From: Sphingobacteriales bacterium 16-39-50
GTDB taxonomy: Bacteria; Bacteroidota; Bacteroidia; Sphingobacteriales; Sphingobacteriaceae
DNA: 36,311 nucleotides
Assembly: GCA_002257025.1 (NCBI GenBank)
Contig: NCHA01000026.1
Location: forward strand, 1 to 36,311
Direction: 5' to 3'
The translations under genes were made by a program, and so were the position numbers. The notes under the pieces are model-generated. The model did no database searches. It was given only the letters and a program-made list of their open reading frames with translations, and was not told where the DNA came from. Of the stretch, positions 7,812-15,385 are shown piece after piece (within the stretch, counting starts at the first letter, position 1; the number at the start of each line of letters is the position of its first letter).

Positions 7812-9503
7812 CTAAAATCCTGCCGCCTGCCCGTCTTTTCTTGATTCCGATGCTCCAAAATAAACTTTCCGAACCGGATCCCATCGGATTGCCTGGTAAC
7901 CGCCATACATCCCGTTAATATATCCAACCTGATGACCCTTTTGCATTAATTCCCTGATTACATCATAGGAATATCCGCTTTCAAGAGTAATCATTCCTCC
8001 TTTTGGAGCCATACCTTCGCCGGTAGGTTCAGAAGATCCATCATGATTAATTCTTGGGAAATCTCCGGCTTCCTGAAGATTTAAACCAAAGTCTACGATA
8101 TTCATCACGATCTGTACATGGCCCAATGGTTGGAAAGATCCGCCCATCACCCCAAAACTCATCACCGGCTGACCATCTTTGGTCATAAATGCCGGTATAA
8201 TGGTTTGAAAAGGTCTTTTCCCCGGCGCATAAGTATTATTTTCACCCTCCTTCATTACATTAAAAAGCTCTCCGCGATCCTGAAACATAAAACCTAATCC
8301 GTCGGGCATCATGCCAGAACCAAAACCTCTGAAATTACTCTGTATCAGGGAAACCATATTCCCGTCCTTATCGGCAACTGTTAGATAAATGGTATCCCCA
8401 TCTTTCATTGCAGGATTTCCTGCATCTAAACGTTCAGATGCTTTATCAGGGTCTATAAGCTTTCTTCGCTCGGCAGCATAAGCTTCAGAGATCAGCTCTT
8501 TTACCGGAACTTTGGCAAATTCCATGTCAGCATAAAACTTTGCCCGATCTTCAAATGCAAGTTTTTTTGCTTCTGTAAACAAGTGGACATGCTCAGCACT
8601 ACCCAATTTTATCTTTGAAAAATCATAACCTTCCAAAATATTGAGCATTTGCAAGGCTGCAATACCCTGACCGTTTGGAGGTAATTCCCAAACATCATAA
8701 CCTCTGTAATTTACCGATACAGGATCGATCCAGGTGGAGGTATGCGAAGCCATATCCTCATAGCTCAGAAATCCTCCATTTTTTTCCATAAAGGCATCTA
8801 TCGTACGTGCTATATCCCCCTTGTAAAAAACATCCCTTCCCTCCTTTCCAATCCGCTCAAGAGTGTTAGCAAGATTTGGGTTTTTGAATACATCGCCTTC
8901 CACCGGCACCTTGCCATTAGGATAATAATGTTGAGCAACATTGGGATACTGATCATATAAAGATCTTACATTTTTTAAAGAGTTGGCTAATTCCCCATGT
9001 ACAGGAAATCCATTTCTGGCATATGAAACAGCCTTCTCAAGCACCTTGCTCATAGACATTGATCCAAATTTTTGATGCAATTCAAACCAGGCATCCACAC
9101 AACCCGGAACAGATACAGGCAATGGCCCGCGGGAAGGAATATGAGTGATTCCTCTTTTTCTGAACTCATCAAGGGTTAATGATTTTGGCGAACGTCCAGA
9201 ACCATTCAAACCGTATAGTTTTTGGGTTTTAGCATCCCATACAATGGCAAAAAAATCACCTCCTATCCCATTCATATGAGGCTCGACTACACCCTCCATT
9301 GCATTTGCGGCAATGGCTGCATCTATAGCATTTCCACCAGCCTTTAATACGTCGAGCGCAACCTGTGTTGTAAGTGGATGTGATGTTGCAGCCATCCCAT
9401 GCTGAGCAATAACCTGCGAACGTGTAGCCCAAATTTTACCGTAGGGACGGTCCTGAGCAAATAGACTTAATGGCAGAAACAAACAGAGTAGAAGCTTTTT
9501 CAT
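7812..9503 (-). CDS. ggt: Secreted gamma-glutamyltransferase
   Basis: Gamma-glutamyl transpeptidase/hydrolase of the Ntn-hydrolase superfamily, 563 residues with a signal peptide (1-16, ending LSLFAQ). It would cleave glutathione and other gamma-glutamyl compounds in the periplasm. The precursor is expected to self-cleave before Thr371 in DGDTIYLTVADKDG, exposing the nucleophile. Other family features are GGNAIDAAIAANAMEGVVEP (56-75), the glutamate-binding GSGRSP loop (Arg104), PPNGQG (275-280), PGKRPFQTIIPAF (427-439) and GVMGGSFQPLGH (451-462). The sequence GMMPDGLGFMFQDRG after the nucleophile resembles the YwrD-like subgroup more than E. coli Ggt. It is complete and transcribed alone. Confidence 0.95.
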   Translation of the reverse strand: MKKLLLCLFLPLSLFAQDRPYGKIWATRSQVIAQHGMAATSHPLTTQVALDVLKAGGNAIDAAIAANAMEGVVEPHMNGIGGDFFAIVWDAKTQKLYGLNGSGRSPKSLTLDEFRKRGITHIPSRGPLPVSVPGCVDAWFELHQKFGSMSMSKVLEKAVSYARNGFPVHGELANSLKNVRSLYDQYPNVAQHYYPNGKVPVEGDVFKNPNLANTLERIGKEGRDVFYKGDIARTIDAFMEKNGGFLSYEDMASHTSTWIDPVSVNYRGYDVWELPPNGQGIAALQMLNILEGYDFSKIKLGSAEHVHLFTEAKKLAFEDRAKFYADMEFAKVPVKELISEAYAAERRKLIDPDKASERLDAGNPAMKDGDTIYLTVADKDGNMVSLIQSNFRGFGSGMMPDGLGFMFQDRGELFNVMKEGENNTYAPGKRPFQTIIPAFMTKDGQPVMSFGVMGGSFQPLGHVQIVMNIVDFGLNLQEAGDFPRINHDGSSEPTGEGMAPKGGMITLESGYSYDVIRELMQKGHQVGYINGMYGGYQAIRWDPVRKVYFGASESRKDGQAAGF

Positions 9504-9548
9504 TTTATGGATTTAAAAAATAAATATAATTGATTTGAGGGAATTGAT

Positions 9549-9646
9549 GATTTGAAAATTTGAAGATTTGATGATTTGATGATTATTATCTTCGATTACA
9601 AATTTTCCTTCATCTCCAAATTACCAAATTTTCAAATTTTCAAATC
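9549..9646. repeat. Inverted repeat with 22-bp arms (GATTTGAAAATTTGAA type)
   Basis: The left arm at 9549-9570 begins GATTTGAAAATTTGAA. The right arm, 9625-9646, is its reverse complement with one mismatch in 22. The 54-base spacer is a low-complexity run of GATGATTTG words. It lies between the divergent GGT and DUF2452 genes. It looks like an interspersed MITE-like or hairpin repeat rather than an operator. Confidence 0.65.
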
Positions 9647-9704
9647 AAAACATAATAATCAGGTCATTTTATTCTGCTTATAAACAATCATCAGTTTCAA
9701 TAAT

Positions 9705-9712
9705 TATTTTTG
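9705..9712 (+). promoter_or_regulatory. -7 box TATTTTTG for the DUF2452 gene
   Basis: TATTTTTG matches TAnnTTTG and ends 40 bases before the DUF2452 ATG. A TTG-like -33 element is not evident, so the call is tentative. Confidence 0.4.
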
Positions 9713-9752
9713 CCAGATAAAGAGGGGTTTTTGATCTTTTACAACTCATAAA

Positions 9753-10166
9753 ATGGAAGAAAATGAAGAAAAACCTGACCTGGTGGTCTGGGATAAGGAA
9801 AAAGGCTATTATCAAAAGGGATTAAGCTATGGAAGCAATGTGAGCGCCCCTGCCATAAATCTCGAAAATGTAGGTGGCTGGAAGCAGTCCAATGCAGAAT
9901 TAGCCAATAAGAATTTTAAAACAAAATTCGATGAGCTAAAAGAAGAATATGATAAACTGATACAGGAGGTTCAACTAAATGAACTGGTTTATTCTGCCAA
10001 ATATAATTTCACTCCGGTTATGGGGCAGGTATATCACCTTTACAGCAAAACCGATGATACCTTATTTCTTTCAATGATTTCTCCGGATAGCTGGAACCAA
10101 AAATATCTGGGCTCCTTCAAATTAGATGCAAGTCATAAATGGTCGAAAACCGAGATTAATAAATAA
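9753..10166 (+). CDS. DUF2452 domain-containing protein
   Basis: A 137-residue soluble protein that I recognise as the DUF2452 family, common in Bacteroidota and of unknown function. Typical features are KPDLVVWDKEKGYYQKGLSYGSNVSAPAI at the N-terminus, a charged helical middle (NKNFKTKFDELKEEYDKLIQEV, about 50-72) and FTPVMGQVYHLY followed by LSMISPDSW (about 89-116). Some databases once labelled members GTP-binding proteins, but I see no P-loop or G motifs. There is no signal peptide. The gene is single, with no functional clue from its neighbours. Confidence 0.85.
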   Translation: MEENEEKPDLVVWDKEKGYYQKGLSYGSNVSAPAINLENVGGWKQSNAELANKNFKTKFDELKEEYDKLIQEVQLNELVYSAKYNFTPVMGQVYHLYSKTDDTLFLSMISPDSWNQKYLGSFKLDASHKWSKTEINK

Positions 10167-10213
10167 ATCCAGTAGTGTTTGGGGAAATTGAAAATAAAAG
10201 ATCAAATTCTTAA

Positions 10214-10435
10214 CTCATAATTATTCTCTCTACTTTTCCTGCAGCAGAAAAGAAACATGCCGAGGAGGTACGACGAGACCATGAGTACCTTAAAAAACAA
10301 TAGACAAAACGAATAAATGCCGCCGCTGCACCTGATGCTATAAAAGTTAATGCTTTGGCTAGGACTGTACCTGCCGCAACAGCTGAGGCGGAAAAAACGT
10401 TAACGGAGATTTTGTGCTTAGGCCAAAGCTTATGA
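10214..10435 (+). pseudogene. Possible decayed ORF interrupted by a stop
   Basis: One frame reads open from 10214 to 10435 except for a TAG at 10301. Before it comes a charged stretch (PAAEKKHAEEVRRDHEYLKK) and after it an Ala-rich one (NAAAAPDAIKVNALARTVPA). The composition looks protein-like, unlike the surrounding AT-rich intergenic sequence. There is no obvious start codon and I do not recognise a family. It may be the remnant of a small exported or coiled-coil protein, or chance. Confidence 0.3.
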
Positions 10436-10612
10436 ACAGTCCTGTTGTTCTAGGTAAAATTTTGCAGATTTCCAGGCAGTGAAACCATAAAAAATGATTC
10501 TAAACTTAATTGGGGCTTGCTTTGTATCGGACTCTTAAAAACACACTGCGTACAATGTAAATGGCCATTTTATCTGAAATTTAATTTTAACAGGTCAATA
10601 GTGAAATAAATA
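10436..10612. other. Intergenic remainder, nothing identified
   Basis: This completes the 446-base gap between the DUF2452 stop and the stop of the lipoprotein gene on the other strand. Apart from the degraded frame at 10214-10435 I see no gene or hairpin here. Confidence 0.4.
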
Positions 10613-11815
10613 CTAAAATTTTAGTTGATCTAAGCTGAGAGCGAATACTTTCAATGAAATTTCATTTAGCTTTTCTACAGGACCGCTCAGATGTATTGTA
10701 CGATGAATATGTTTAGCATTTGCTCCGGGTGTCAAACTTAAAGCCGGGGAAGAACTTTCGATCTCATAGAATTTCCCCATTTGCTTTCCGTCAATCGGCC
10801 CGTCTGTATAAGCATTAACAGCGTCCCCAACAAAGGGATCATCCTGAATCTTCCAGGTAGAATTTACATAAGCTGTAATACCTTCAGGTAAAGTAAACTG
10901 GGCAATAGTCAGCACTTTGTTTTCTGCATCATAACTCCCGGCAATTGGTAAAGCCCGTTTTGGAGATACCCCTATTTTACTTCGCTGCTTTGCATCTGCC
11001 TTAAACAAAAGATGGCCATCTGCAATCTTCAATCGGTCAGCGCTTAATTTTCCAAAATAATCGTCGGTTACAATTTTACCAAGACTCAGGCTGTCTCCTT
11101 TCCTGAATGGGATAATCACATTCGTCTGATCATTTGACTTAAGCATGCTTAAAACCCAGATTGAAAGTAAGCCTGTTTCCTGATCCCATGTCTTTGATCC
11201 GGTATTTGTTAAAATATTTTCGGACTGAAATCCGACTGAACGAATATCTGAACCCAATTCAAGCCCCAATAATTTATTGATCGAATTCAACTCAAGAAGG
11301 GAAATATTTCTGTTAACCTTCAGATCAAAAGCGGTACCGGTATAGTTCTCAAGATGCATTGTCTTTTCAAACTTTGCTTCTGTTGCATTTGCAGAAATCA
11401 GGTTAAAGGGTTCTGAATCGATTACTTTGGGAACATACCAATTGTCGAATGTAAACTCTGCTCCTTTTTTAAAGTAGAGTGCAAACTGTCCGCCTTCAGG
11501 CCCCAGCCAGAACCTTTCCTCACCACCAAGAGCAGTAAAATGTTCTGAGAAAGTGCCCTTCGCTATCAGATCGTAATTGATCCAGCCAAAGCTCATTCCC
11601 TTTTCCCCATCAGAAGTACTGGTCATCACTCGACCCTGATATGCCGGCAGAACAATTACCTGAGCGCCACTTGCAGTATCCTTCAAAAGCACCAGATCAG
11701 AATGATGTTGTTTTAAAAATGCCAGATCATACCCAAAGGTTCCCTTTTGATCAGCTTGTTTCTGACAAGCACCCAAAACAACTAAAAGTATTAAAAGGAC
11801 TAAATATCTCTTCAT
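10613..11815 (-). CDS. DUF6786-like lipoprotein
   Basis: A lipoprotein of about 400 residues. I start it at 11815 (MKRYLVLLILLVVLGAC) because this gives a compact signal with lipobox LGAC; an ATG three codons upstream is also present. The body contains VIVLPAYQGRVMTSTSDG and the distinctive GGEERFWLGPEGGQF, with FDNWYVPKV soon after. From memory these match a family named DUF6786, but the number should be confirmed. The beta-rich composition and GGEERFWLGPEGG loop suggest an aldose-epimerase or galactose-mutarotase-like fold, which is inference only. The gene is single and its role is unknown. Confidence 0.75.
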   Translation of the reverse strand: MKRYLVLLILLVVLGACQKQADQKGTFGYDLAFLKQHHSDLVLLKDTASGAQVIVLPAYQGRVMTSTSDGEKGMSFGWINYDLIAKGTFSEHFTALGGEERFWLGPEGGQFALYFKKGAEFTFDNWYVPKVIDSEPFNLISANATEAKFEKTMHLENYTGTAFDLKVNRNISLLELNSINKLLGLELGSDIRSVGFQSENILTNTGSKTWDQETGLLSIWVLSMLKSNDQTNVIIPFRKGDSLSLGKIVTDDYFGKLSADRLKIADGHLLFKADAKQRSKIGVSPKRALPIAGSYDAENKVLTIAQFTLPEGITAYVNSTWKIQDDPFVGDAVNAYTDGPIDGKQMGKFYEIESSSPALSLTPGANAKHIHRTIHLSGPVEKLNEISLKVFALSLDQLKF

Positions 11816-11918
11816 ATATTGCATTAAGTATTTGATAACTTATTCCCTACAATATACGAATGAAAAATTAGTCAGCAAGAATTCAACTCTCCACGCGATA
11901 GCTATGGTGTCTCAATTC

Positions 11919-13052
11919 TCAACTCTCAATTCCCTTCCACCATTCCCCAAAAACCTGCCCTTCATCTTTCATCCAAACCACTTCCCCGATCTGTGGTGTA
12001 ACTAGGGGGAGATCATTCAGCTTACTAAGTCGTGAAACTTCATTGAGCGGTTCATCCCAGCTATGCAAAGCCAGAGAGAACTTGCCTGAATGAACAGGCA
12101 TAACGCGTTTGGCATTGAGATCTTTAGCTGCCTGAACGACTTCCTCCGGAAGGCAATGGATGGCACGCCAGGCCAGATTATACTGACCGTTTTCGAGTAT
12201 GGCCAGATCGATGGTACCAAAGCGCTTCCCAATCTCAGCGAAATGTGTGTCGTAACCACCGTCACCGCCTATGAAGATCTTCTGCCCCGGTGTTTCGATC
12301 AGGTAAGCCAGCCAAAGGGTAGTGTTACGCCTGAAGGTACGTCCGCTGAAGTGCCTGGCAGTTAATGTATGGATTTTGATATTATCTCCTACTGTTATAG
12401 TTTCATTCCAGTCCCTTTCGGATATGATCTCCGGCTGATGACCCCATTGTTCAAAATATGCCCCAACTCCCAAACCGCAGATTACATTCTTTACTTTTCC
12501 TTTAAGTTCCCTGATCGTTGAATAATCCAGGTGATCGTAGTGATCATGACTGATCAGCAGGTAATCGATTTCAGGCAGATCATTTACACCATAGCTATTG
12601 GTTCCTTCAAAGGCTTTCGTTGTCCCCGGTAAAGGCGAAGCATTGCCGCTGAACACCGGATCAACAAGAATCTTCAGTCCGTCGACCTGCATATAATAAG
12701 ATGAATGCCCAAACCAGACCACCACATTACTGTCGGCAGGCAGACTTTTCAAATCAGTTTTGATATAAGGGATAGCCTTCAGCGGTTTTTGTCGAGGGTT
12801 TTTCTTAAAAAAGAAATTGTACATCACCCCCGTCATAGAATAACCTTCAGTCAAGGAGGGTGTATAGCTCAGGTTGGCAAAGGCACCATCCCGAAAATGC
12901 TTCGACTTTTTCATCCGCTCCAAACGTTCGCCGGATGCCGCCTGCCCGAATTGGGGCTGCTGCAGGAAAATTATAGTAACCAGGCTCAATAAGGCCGTAG
13001 TAGAAATCAGAATAATCATGGTGTATTTTAAAATTTTATATAATCGCTTCAT
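11919..13052 (-). CDS. Membrane-anchored MBL-fold hydrolase, NAPE-PLD-like
   Basis: Metallo-beta-lactamase-fold hydrolase of 377 residues with one N-terminal membrane anchor (about 9-31). The dinuclear metal site is complete: HDHYDH (His169, His171, Asp173, His174), His234 in TARHFSGRTF, Asp264 in IGGDGGYD and His321 in PVHSGKF. The FGHSSYYMQVDGLKILVDPVF strand and ARHFSGR motif place it with N-acyl-phosphatidylethanolamine phospholipase D/UlaG-type enzymes, so a phospholipid or N-acyl lipid substrate is plausible but unproven. It starts 20 bases after the NAD(P)-binding gene stop, so the two are probably co-transcribed under the adjacent TetR regulator. Confidence 0.9.
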   Translation of the reverse strand: MKRLYKILKYTMIILISTTALLSLVTIIFLQQPQFGQAASGERLERMKKSKHFRDGAFANLSYTPSLTEGYSMTGVMYNFFFKKNPRQKPLKAIPYIKTDLKSLPADSNVVVWFGHSSYYMQVDGLKILVDPVFSGNASPLPGTTKAFEGTNSYGVNDLPEIDYLLISHDHYDHLDYSTIRELKGKVKNVICGLGVGAYFEQWGHQPEIISERDWNETITVGDNIKIHTLTARHFSGRTFRRNTTLWLAYLIETPGQKIFIGGDGGYDTHFAEIGKRFGTIDLAILENGQYNLAWRAIHCLPEEVVQAAKDLNAKRVMPVHSGKFSLALHSWDEPLNEVSRLSKLNDLPLVTPQIGEVVWMKDEGQVFGEWWKGIES

Positions 13053-13072
13053 TTTGTCTTAACTGCTGCCTT

Positions 13073-13720
13073 CTATTTCGCAAGAATTTTAATATCATGA
13101 ATTTCCAGCACCTGCTTATCATAGCCTTTTGTAATAGTATGAATCATCGCCTGCCCAACCTCATTTAAAGTCAGTGATTGTTTAGGAAACAGATAAGGAA
13201 ATATTGCAATGAATGGTTTAAAGAACCAGCGCACATTTTTCTGGCCTTTTACCGGCTTCATAAATCCCGGGCGGAAATTATACTGCCCTTTAAAACCCAG
13301 AGCCATCAGCGCAACTTCAGTGCTGCCCTTTACACGCTGCCACATCTGTTTGCCATCAGTTCTGGTTAGCGAACCGCTTACGAAATTGAATACCATTTCC
13401 GGGTTAAGTCCCAGCAATACCTTCGCAAAATTCAAAGTAGTATCATAGGTAATACGGGTATAATCAGCCTCATTCATTCCAACAGAGCTCACCCCGGCAC
13501 AGTAGAAACAGGCGTCAAAGCCTGCAAGCTTATTGCTGTAATCCGCCAGCCCGTTAAAATCTGCTACCAAAAGCTCGCTTAGCTTTGGATGTGATATCCC
13601 ATAAGGTTTACGGTTAACCATCAGCACTTCCGACACCTCATCACTATGCAGGCAGTGAAGCAATACCCCTTCACCCACCATTCCGGTAGCACCTGTTATG
13701 ATTACTCTAAATTTTTTCAT
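13073..13720 (-). CDS. NAD(P)-binding Rossmann protein, epimerase-like
   Basis: A 215-residue extended-SDR/NmrA-like protein with an N-terminal dinucleotide loop ITGATGMVGEGVLLHCL (8-24). ACFYCAGVSS (about 70-79) and FNFVSGSLTRTDGKQMW (about 111-127) occupy the positions of strands 4 and 5. The family's Tyr-x-x-x-Lys pair is not obvious, so it may be a redox sensor or atypical reductase rather than a classical enzyme. It sits between a TetR gene (50 bases upstream) and an MBL hydrolase gene (20 bases downstream). A candidate TetR operator at 13733-13754 lies directly before its start codon. Confidence 0.85.
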   Translation of the reverse strand: MKKFRVIITGATGMVGEGVLLHCLHSDEVSEVLMVNRKPYGISHPKLSELLVADFNGLADYSNKLAGFDACFYCAGVSSVGMNEADYTRITYDTTLNFAKVLLGLNPEMVFNFVSGSLTRTDGKQMWQRVKGSTEVALMALGFKGQYNFRPGFMKPVKGQKNVRWFFKPFIAIFPYLFPKQSLTLNEVGQAMIHTITKGYDKQVLEIHDIKILAK

Positions 13721-13732
13721 AATTTTTAATTT

Positions 13733-13754
13733 TTGGACTGAATGTTCATTCCAA
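13733..13754. promoter_or_regulatory. Candidate TetR operator O2
   Basis: The imperfect palindrome runs TTGGACT-N8-ATTCCAA, with the inner perfect GAATG-TT-CATTC at 13740-13751. On the minus strand its first 15 bases read TTGGAATGAACATTC, one base different from the operator before the TetR gene. It lies 13 bases upstream of the NAD(P)-binding gene start, in the 50-base gap after tetR. Confidence 0.6.
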
Positions 13755-13770
13755 TACCTGTTAAATTTTT

Positions 13771-14328
13771 TTATTCTTTAATTGCATCCCAAACCAAACG
13801 CATCTGCCTTTCGAGATAGGCAGGATCATTTTCCTTACCTGAAGACTGCATCCATCGTACATATGCGGTGATAGTACCCGCCAGAAAATGAAGTAAAGCA
13901 TCGAGTTCCATCTCTTTAATGATTCCGTCCTTTTGTCCCTGCTGCACCAGACTGATTACCGGAAGAAAATCCTGCTGGCCTGTTGCACGGGTAGTTTCTG
14001 TAATAATTGGTGAACTATGAAACTGGTCCATAAATGCGAAACTATCAGGATATTTGAAGTAAAACCCGACCATAGCTCCATAAAAGCTGAAAAAACTGGA
14101 CTTCAAAGATGAATCAGGATCCATTGTCTGAGCAATCAGGTGGACTTCAGAACGTTTGATGTACAGGTAAATTTCATTAATCAGTTCTTCCTTGGTGGCA
14201 AAATAATTGTAGATCGTACCCATACCGGTATTTGCTGCTTTGGCAATCGCCGACATGGGCGTTGCCTGAACCCCACGCTCGGTAAGGAGCTTCATTGCAG
14301 CCTTTATGATCTGTTCTTTCTTATCCAC
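13771..14328 (-). CDS. TetR/AcrR-family transcriptional regulator
   Basis: DNA-binding repressor-type regulator, about 185 residues from a GTG at 14326-14328. The N-terminal helix-turn-helix is VDKKEQIIKAAMKLLTERGVQATPMSAIAKAANTGMGTIYNYFATKEELINE in outline, and ends in the canonical GTIYNYFATKEEL. The rest is an all-helical ligand domain. The frame stays open upstream to an ATG at 14472, but those 48 residues include SLRGGTTKQSH, which is the translation of the interspersed repeat at 14396-14424. That extension is therefore rejected. A near-perfect operator-like palindrome at 14346-14363 lies just before the GTG, suggesting autoregulation. Confidence 0.9.
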   Translation of the reverse strand: MDKKEQIIKAAMKLLTERGVQATPMSAIAKAANTGMGTIYNYFATKEELINEIYLYIKRSEVHLIAQTMDPDSSLKSSFFSFYGAMVGFYFKYPDSFAFMDQFHSSPIITETTRATGQQDFLPVISLVQQGQKDGIIKEMELDALLHFLAGTITAYVRWMQSSGKENDPAYLERQMRLVWDAIKE

Positions 14329-14345
14329 GAAACAAAGTTGAAGTT

Positions 14346-14363
14346 TTGGAATGAATATTCCAA
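14346..14363. promoter_or_regulatory. Candidate TetR operator O1
   Basis: TTGGAATGAATATTCCAA has perfect 7-bp arms (TTGGAAT/ATTCCAA) around GAAT and contains the 8-bp palindrome GAATATTC. It lies 18-35 bases upstream of the proposed TetR GTG start. Its first 15 bases match the second site at 13733-13754 with one transition. Binding is inferred. Confidence 0.65.
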
Positions 14364-14395
14364 ATAAAGGTGAAAATAATAGTTGAAGGATGTGG

Positions 14396-14424
14396 GATTG
14401 CTTCGTCGTGCCTCCTCGCAATGA
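14396..14424. repeat. Solo copy of the GATTGCTTCGTCGTGCC repeat
   Basis: A single reverse-oriented unit, GATTGCTTCGTCGTGCC followed by TCCTCGCAATGA, lacking a forward partner immediately to its left. It lies upstream of the TetR gene and encodes the false N-terminal extension of that reading frame. Confidence 0.8.
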
Positions 14425-14473
14425 GATTAAAAATGGACTATCCTGGATAATTGCAATTGCCAGAGTAGCCATC

Positions 14474-14577
14474 TGTCATTTTGAGCGTCTTGTCATTGCG
14501 AGCGTAGCGAAGCAATCTCCTCATTAATTACTACCAATCGTCATAAGGTTGCTTCGTTGTGCCTCCCCACAATGACA
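14474..14577. repeat. Inverted-repeat element 1, about 104 bp, empty
   Basis: The left side is a truncated unit (TGTCATTTTGAGCG), the linker TCT and a full forward unit at 14491-14518 (TGTCATTGCGAGCGTAGC...). The right side is a reverse unit at 14547-14577 ending CACAATGACA. The spacer is 28 bases. Its architecture matches the elements at 14664-15136 and 15183-15290. Confidence 0.75.
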
Positions 14578-14663
14578 AACAACCATAAAACGCGGAATTA
14601 GCACCGTTCACTAAATGTAATGTGATTTATAATACCAACCATATAAATTGACATTAGTTTAAT

Positions 14664-15136
14664 TGTCATTGCGAACGTAGCCTCTTGCCATTGCGAGCGA
14701 AGCGAAGCAGTCCTTTCAAAACTATTGAATTAATTATTTACAAATCTTATCTATGAAAGATCATAATTACTTTGTTTACATGTTAAGTAACACACTTAAT
14801 ACGGTAATTTATACAGGAGTAACCAATAACCTTGAGAGGAGGATTTTAGAACATAAATCAAAACATAATTCGGGCTTTTCCGCAAAATATAATTGCAATA
14901 AATTGGTTTATTTTGAAGAATTTCAGTGGATTAAAGAAGCAATTGCGCGAGAAAAACAAATTAAAGGTGGATCACGTTCAAGAAAAATAAATCTTATCAA
15001 TTCTAAGAATCCTAGCTGGGTTGACCTCAGTGTGGATTGGTTTACTGATAATGATATTTCTTCGTACAATAGTTGAAGTTATAGATTGCTTCGTCGTGCC
15101 TACCTGCCCGTCCGGACAGGCGAGCTCGCAATGACA
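14664..15136. mobile_element. Inverted-repeat element 2 carrying a GIY-YIG gene
   Basis: The left end at 14664-14713 is a truncated plus a full forward unit; it matches the left end of the element at 15183 at 45 of 50 positions. The right end at 15083-15136 is a reverse unit, AGATTGCTTCGTCGTGCC to CGCAATGACA, with a GC-rich insertion containing CCTGCCCGTCCGGACAGG. The roughly 370-base interior is filled by the GIY-YIG nuclease gene. Neighbouring copies have the same ends with about 27 bases inside. That it is mobile is inferred from this arrangement; I saw no target-site duplication. Confidence 0.5.
14753..15076 (+). CDS. GIY-YIG nuclease family protein inside an inverted-repeat element
   Basis: A 107-residue single-domain GIY-YIG endonuclease-like protein of the YhbQ/UPF0213 type. 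The core is visible: YFVYMLS (the GIY strand, Tyr9), VIYTGVTNNLERRILEH (the YIG strand with Tyr20, Arg29/30, His34) and AIAREKQIKGGSRSRKINLI, giving the likely metal-binding Glu67. It ends with the NPSWVDLSVDW tail usual for the subfamily. All expected catalytic positions look intact. Both flanks carry copies of the TGTCATTGCG...CGCAATGACA repeat, and the pair facing the gene is in inverted orientation. The natural substrate of this subfamily is poorly known; a role in moving or processing the repeat is my inference. Confidence 0.92.
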   Translation: MKDHNYFVYMLSNTLNTVIYTGVTNNLERRILEHKSKHNSGFSAKYNCNKLVYFEEFQWIKEAIAREKQIKGGSRSRKINLINSKNPSWVDLSVDWFTDNDISSYNS

Positions 15137-15182
15137 ATAATAATAGCATATGTTCGCAATTGATTATTAACAAGGTGCGGCT

Positions 15183-15290
15183 TGTCATTGCGAGCATAGC
15201 CTCTTGTCATTGCGAGCGCAGCGAAGCAATCCACAGACTATTACTACTAAACTTCATGAGATTGCTTCGTCGTGCCTCCTCGCAATGACA
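15183..15290. repeat. Inverted-repeat element 3, 108 bp, empty
   Basis: The left end at 15183-15232 is a truncated plus a full forward unit, beginning TGTCATTGCGAGCATAGCC. The right end at 15259-15290 is AGATTGCTTCGTCGTGCC to CGCAATGACA. The spacer is 26 bases. It has the same architecture as the element enclosing the GIY-YIG gene, but no gene. Confidence 0.8.
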
Positions 15291-15385
15291 AGCATAATAA
15301 AAATACTGTTAAATTACACTTTGTGTGGGCTATGGATTCAGCGTTTCTGCCTTTAATCCGGCGGTTTTCACTTAAAGCGTTAATA

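Noticed and set aside
12090..12992. Plus-strand ORFs across the MBL hydrolase gene
   Set aside because: They are antisense to a protein with a complete catalytic motif set and resemble no family.
14329..14472. 48-residue N-terminal extension of the TetR protein
   Set aside because: It translates an interspersed repeat and runs over the candidate operator; TetR homology begins at the GTG at 14326-14328.
14396..15290. CRISPR array
   Set aside because: The repeats alternate in orientation, have irregular spacing and enclose a gene; no cas gene is present.
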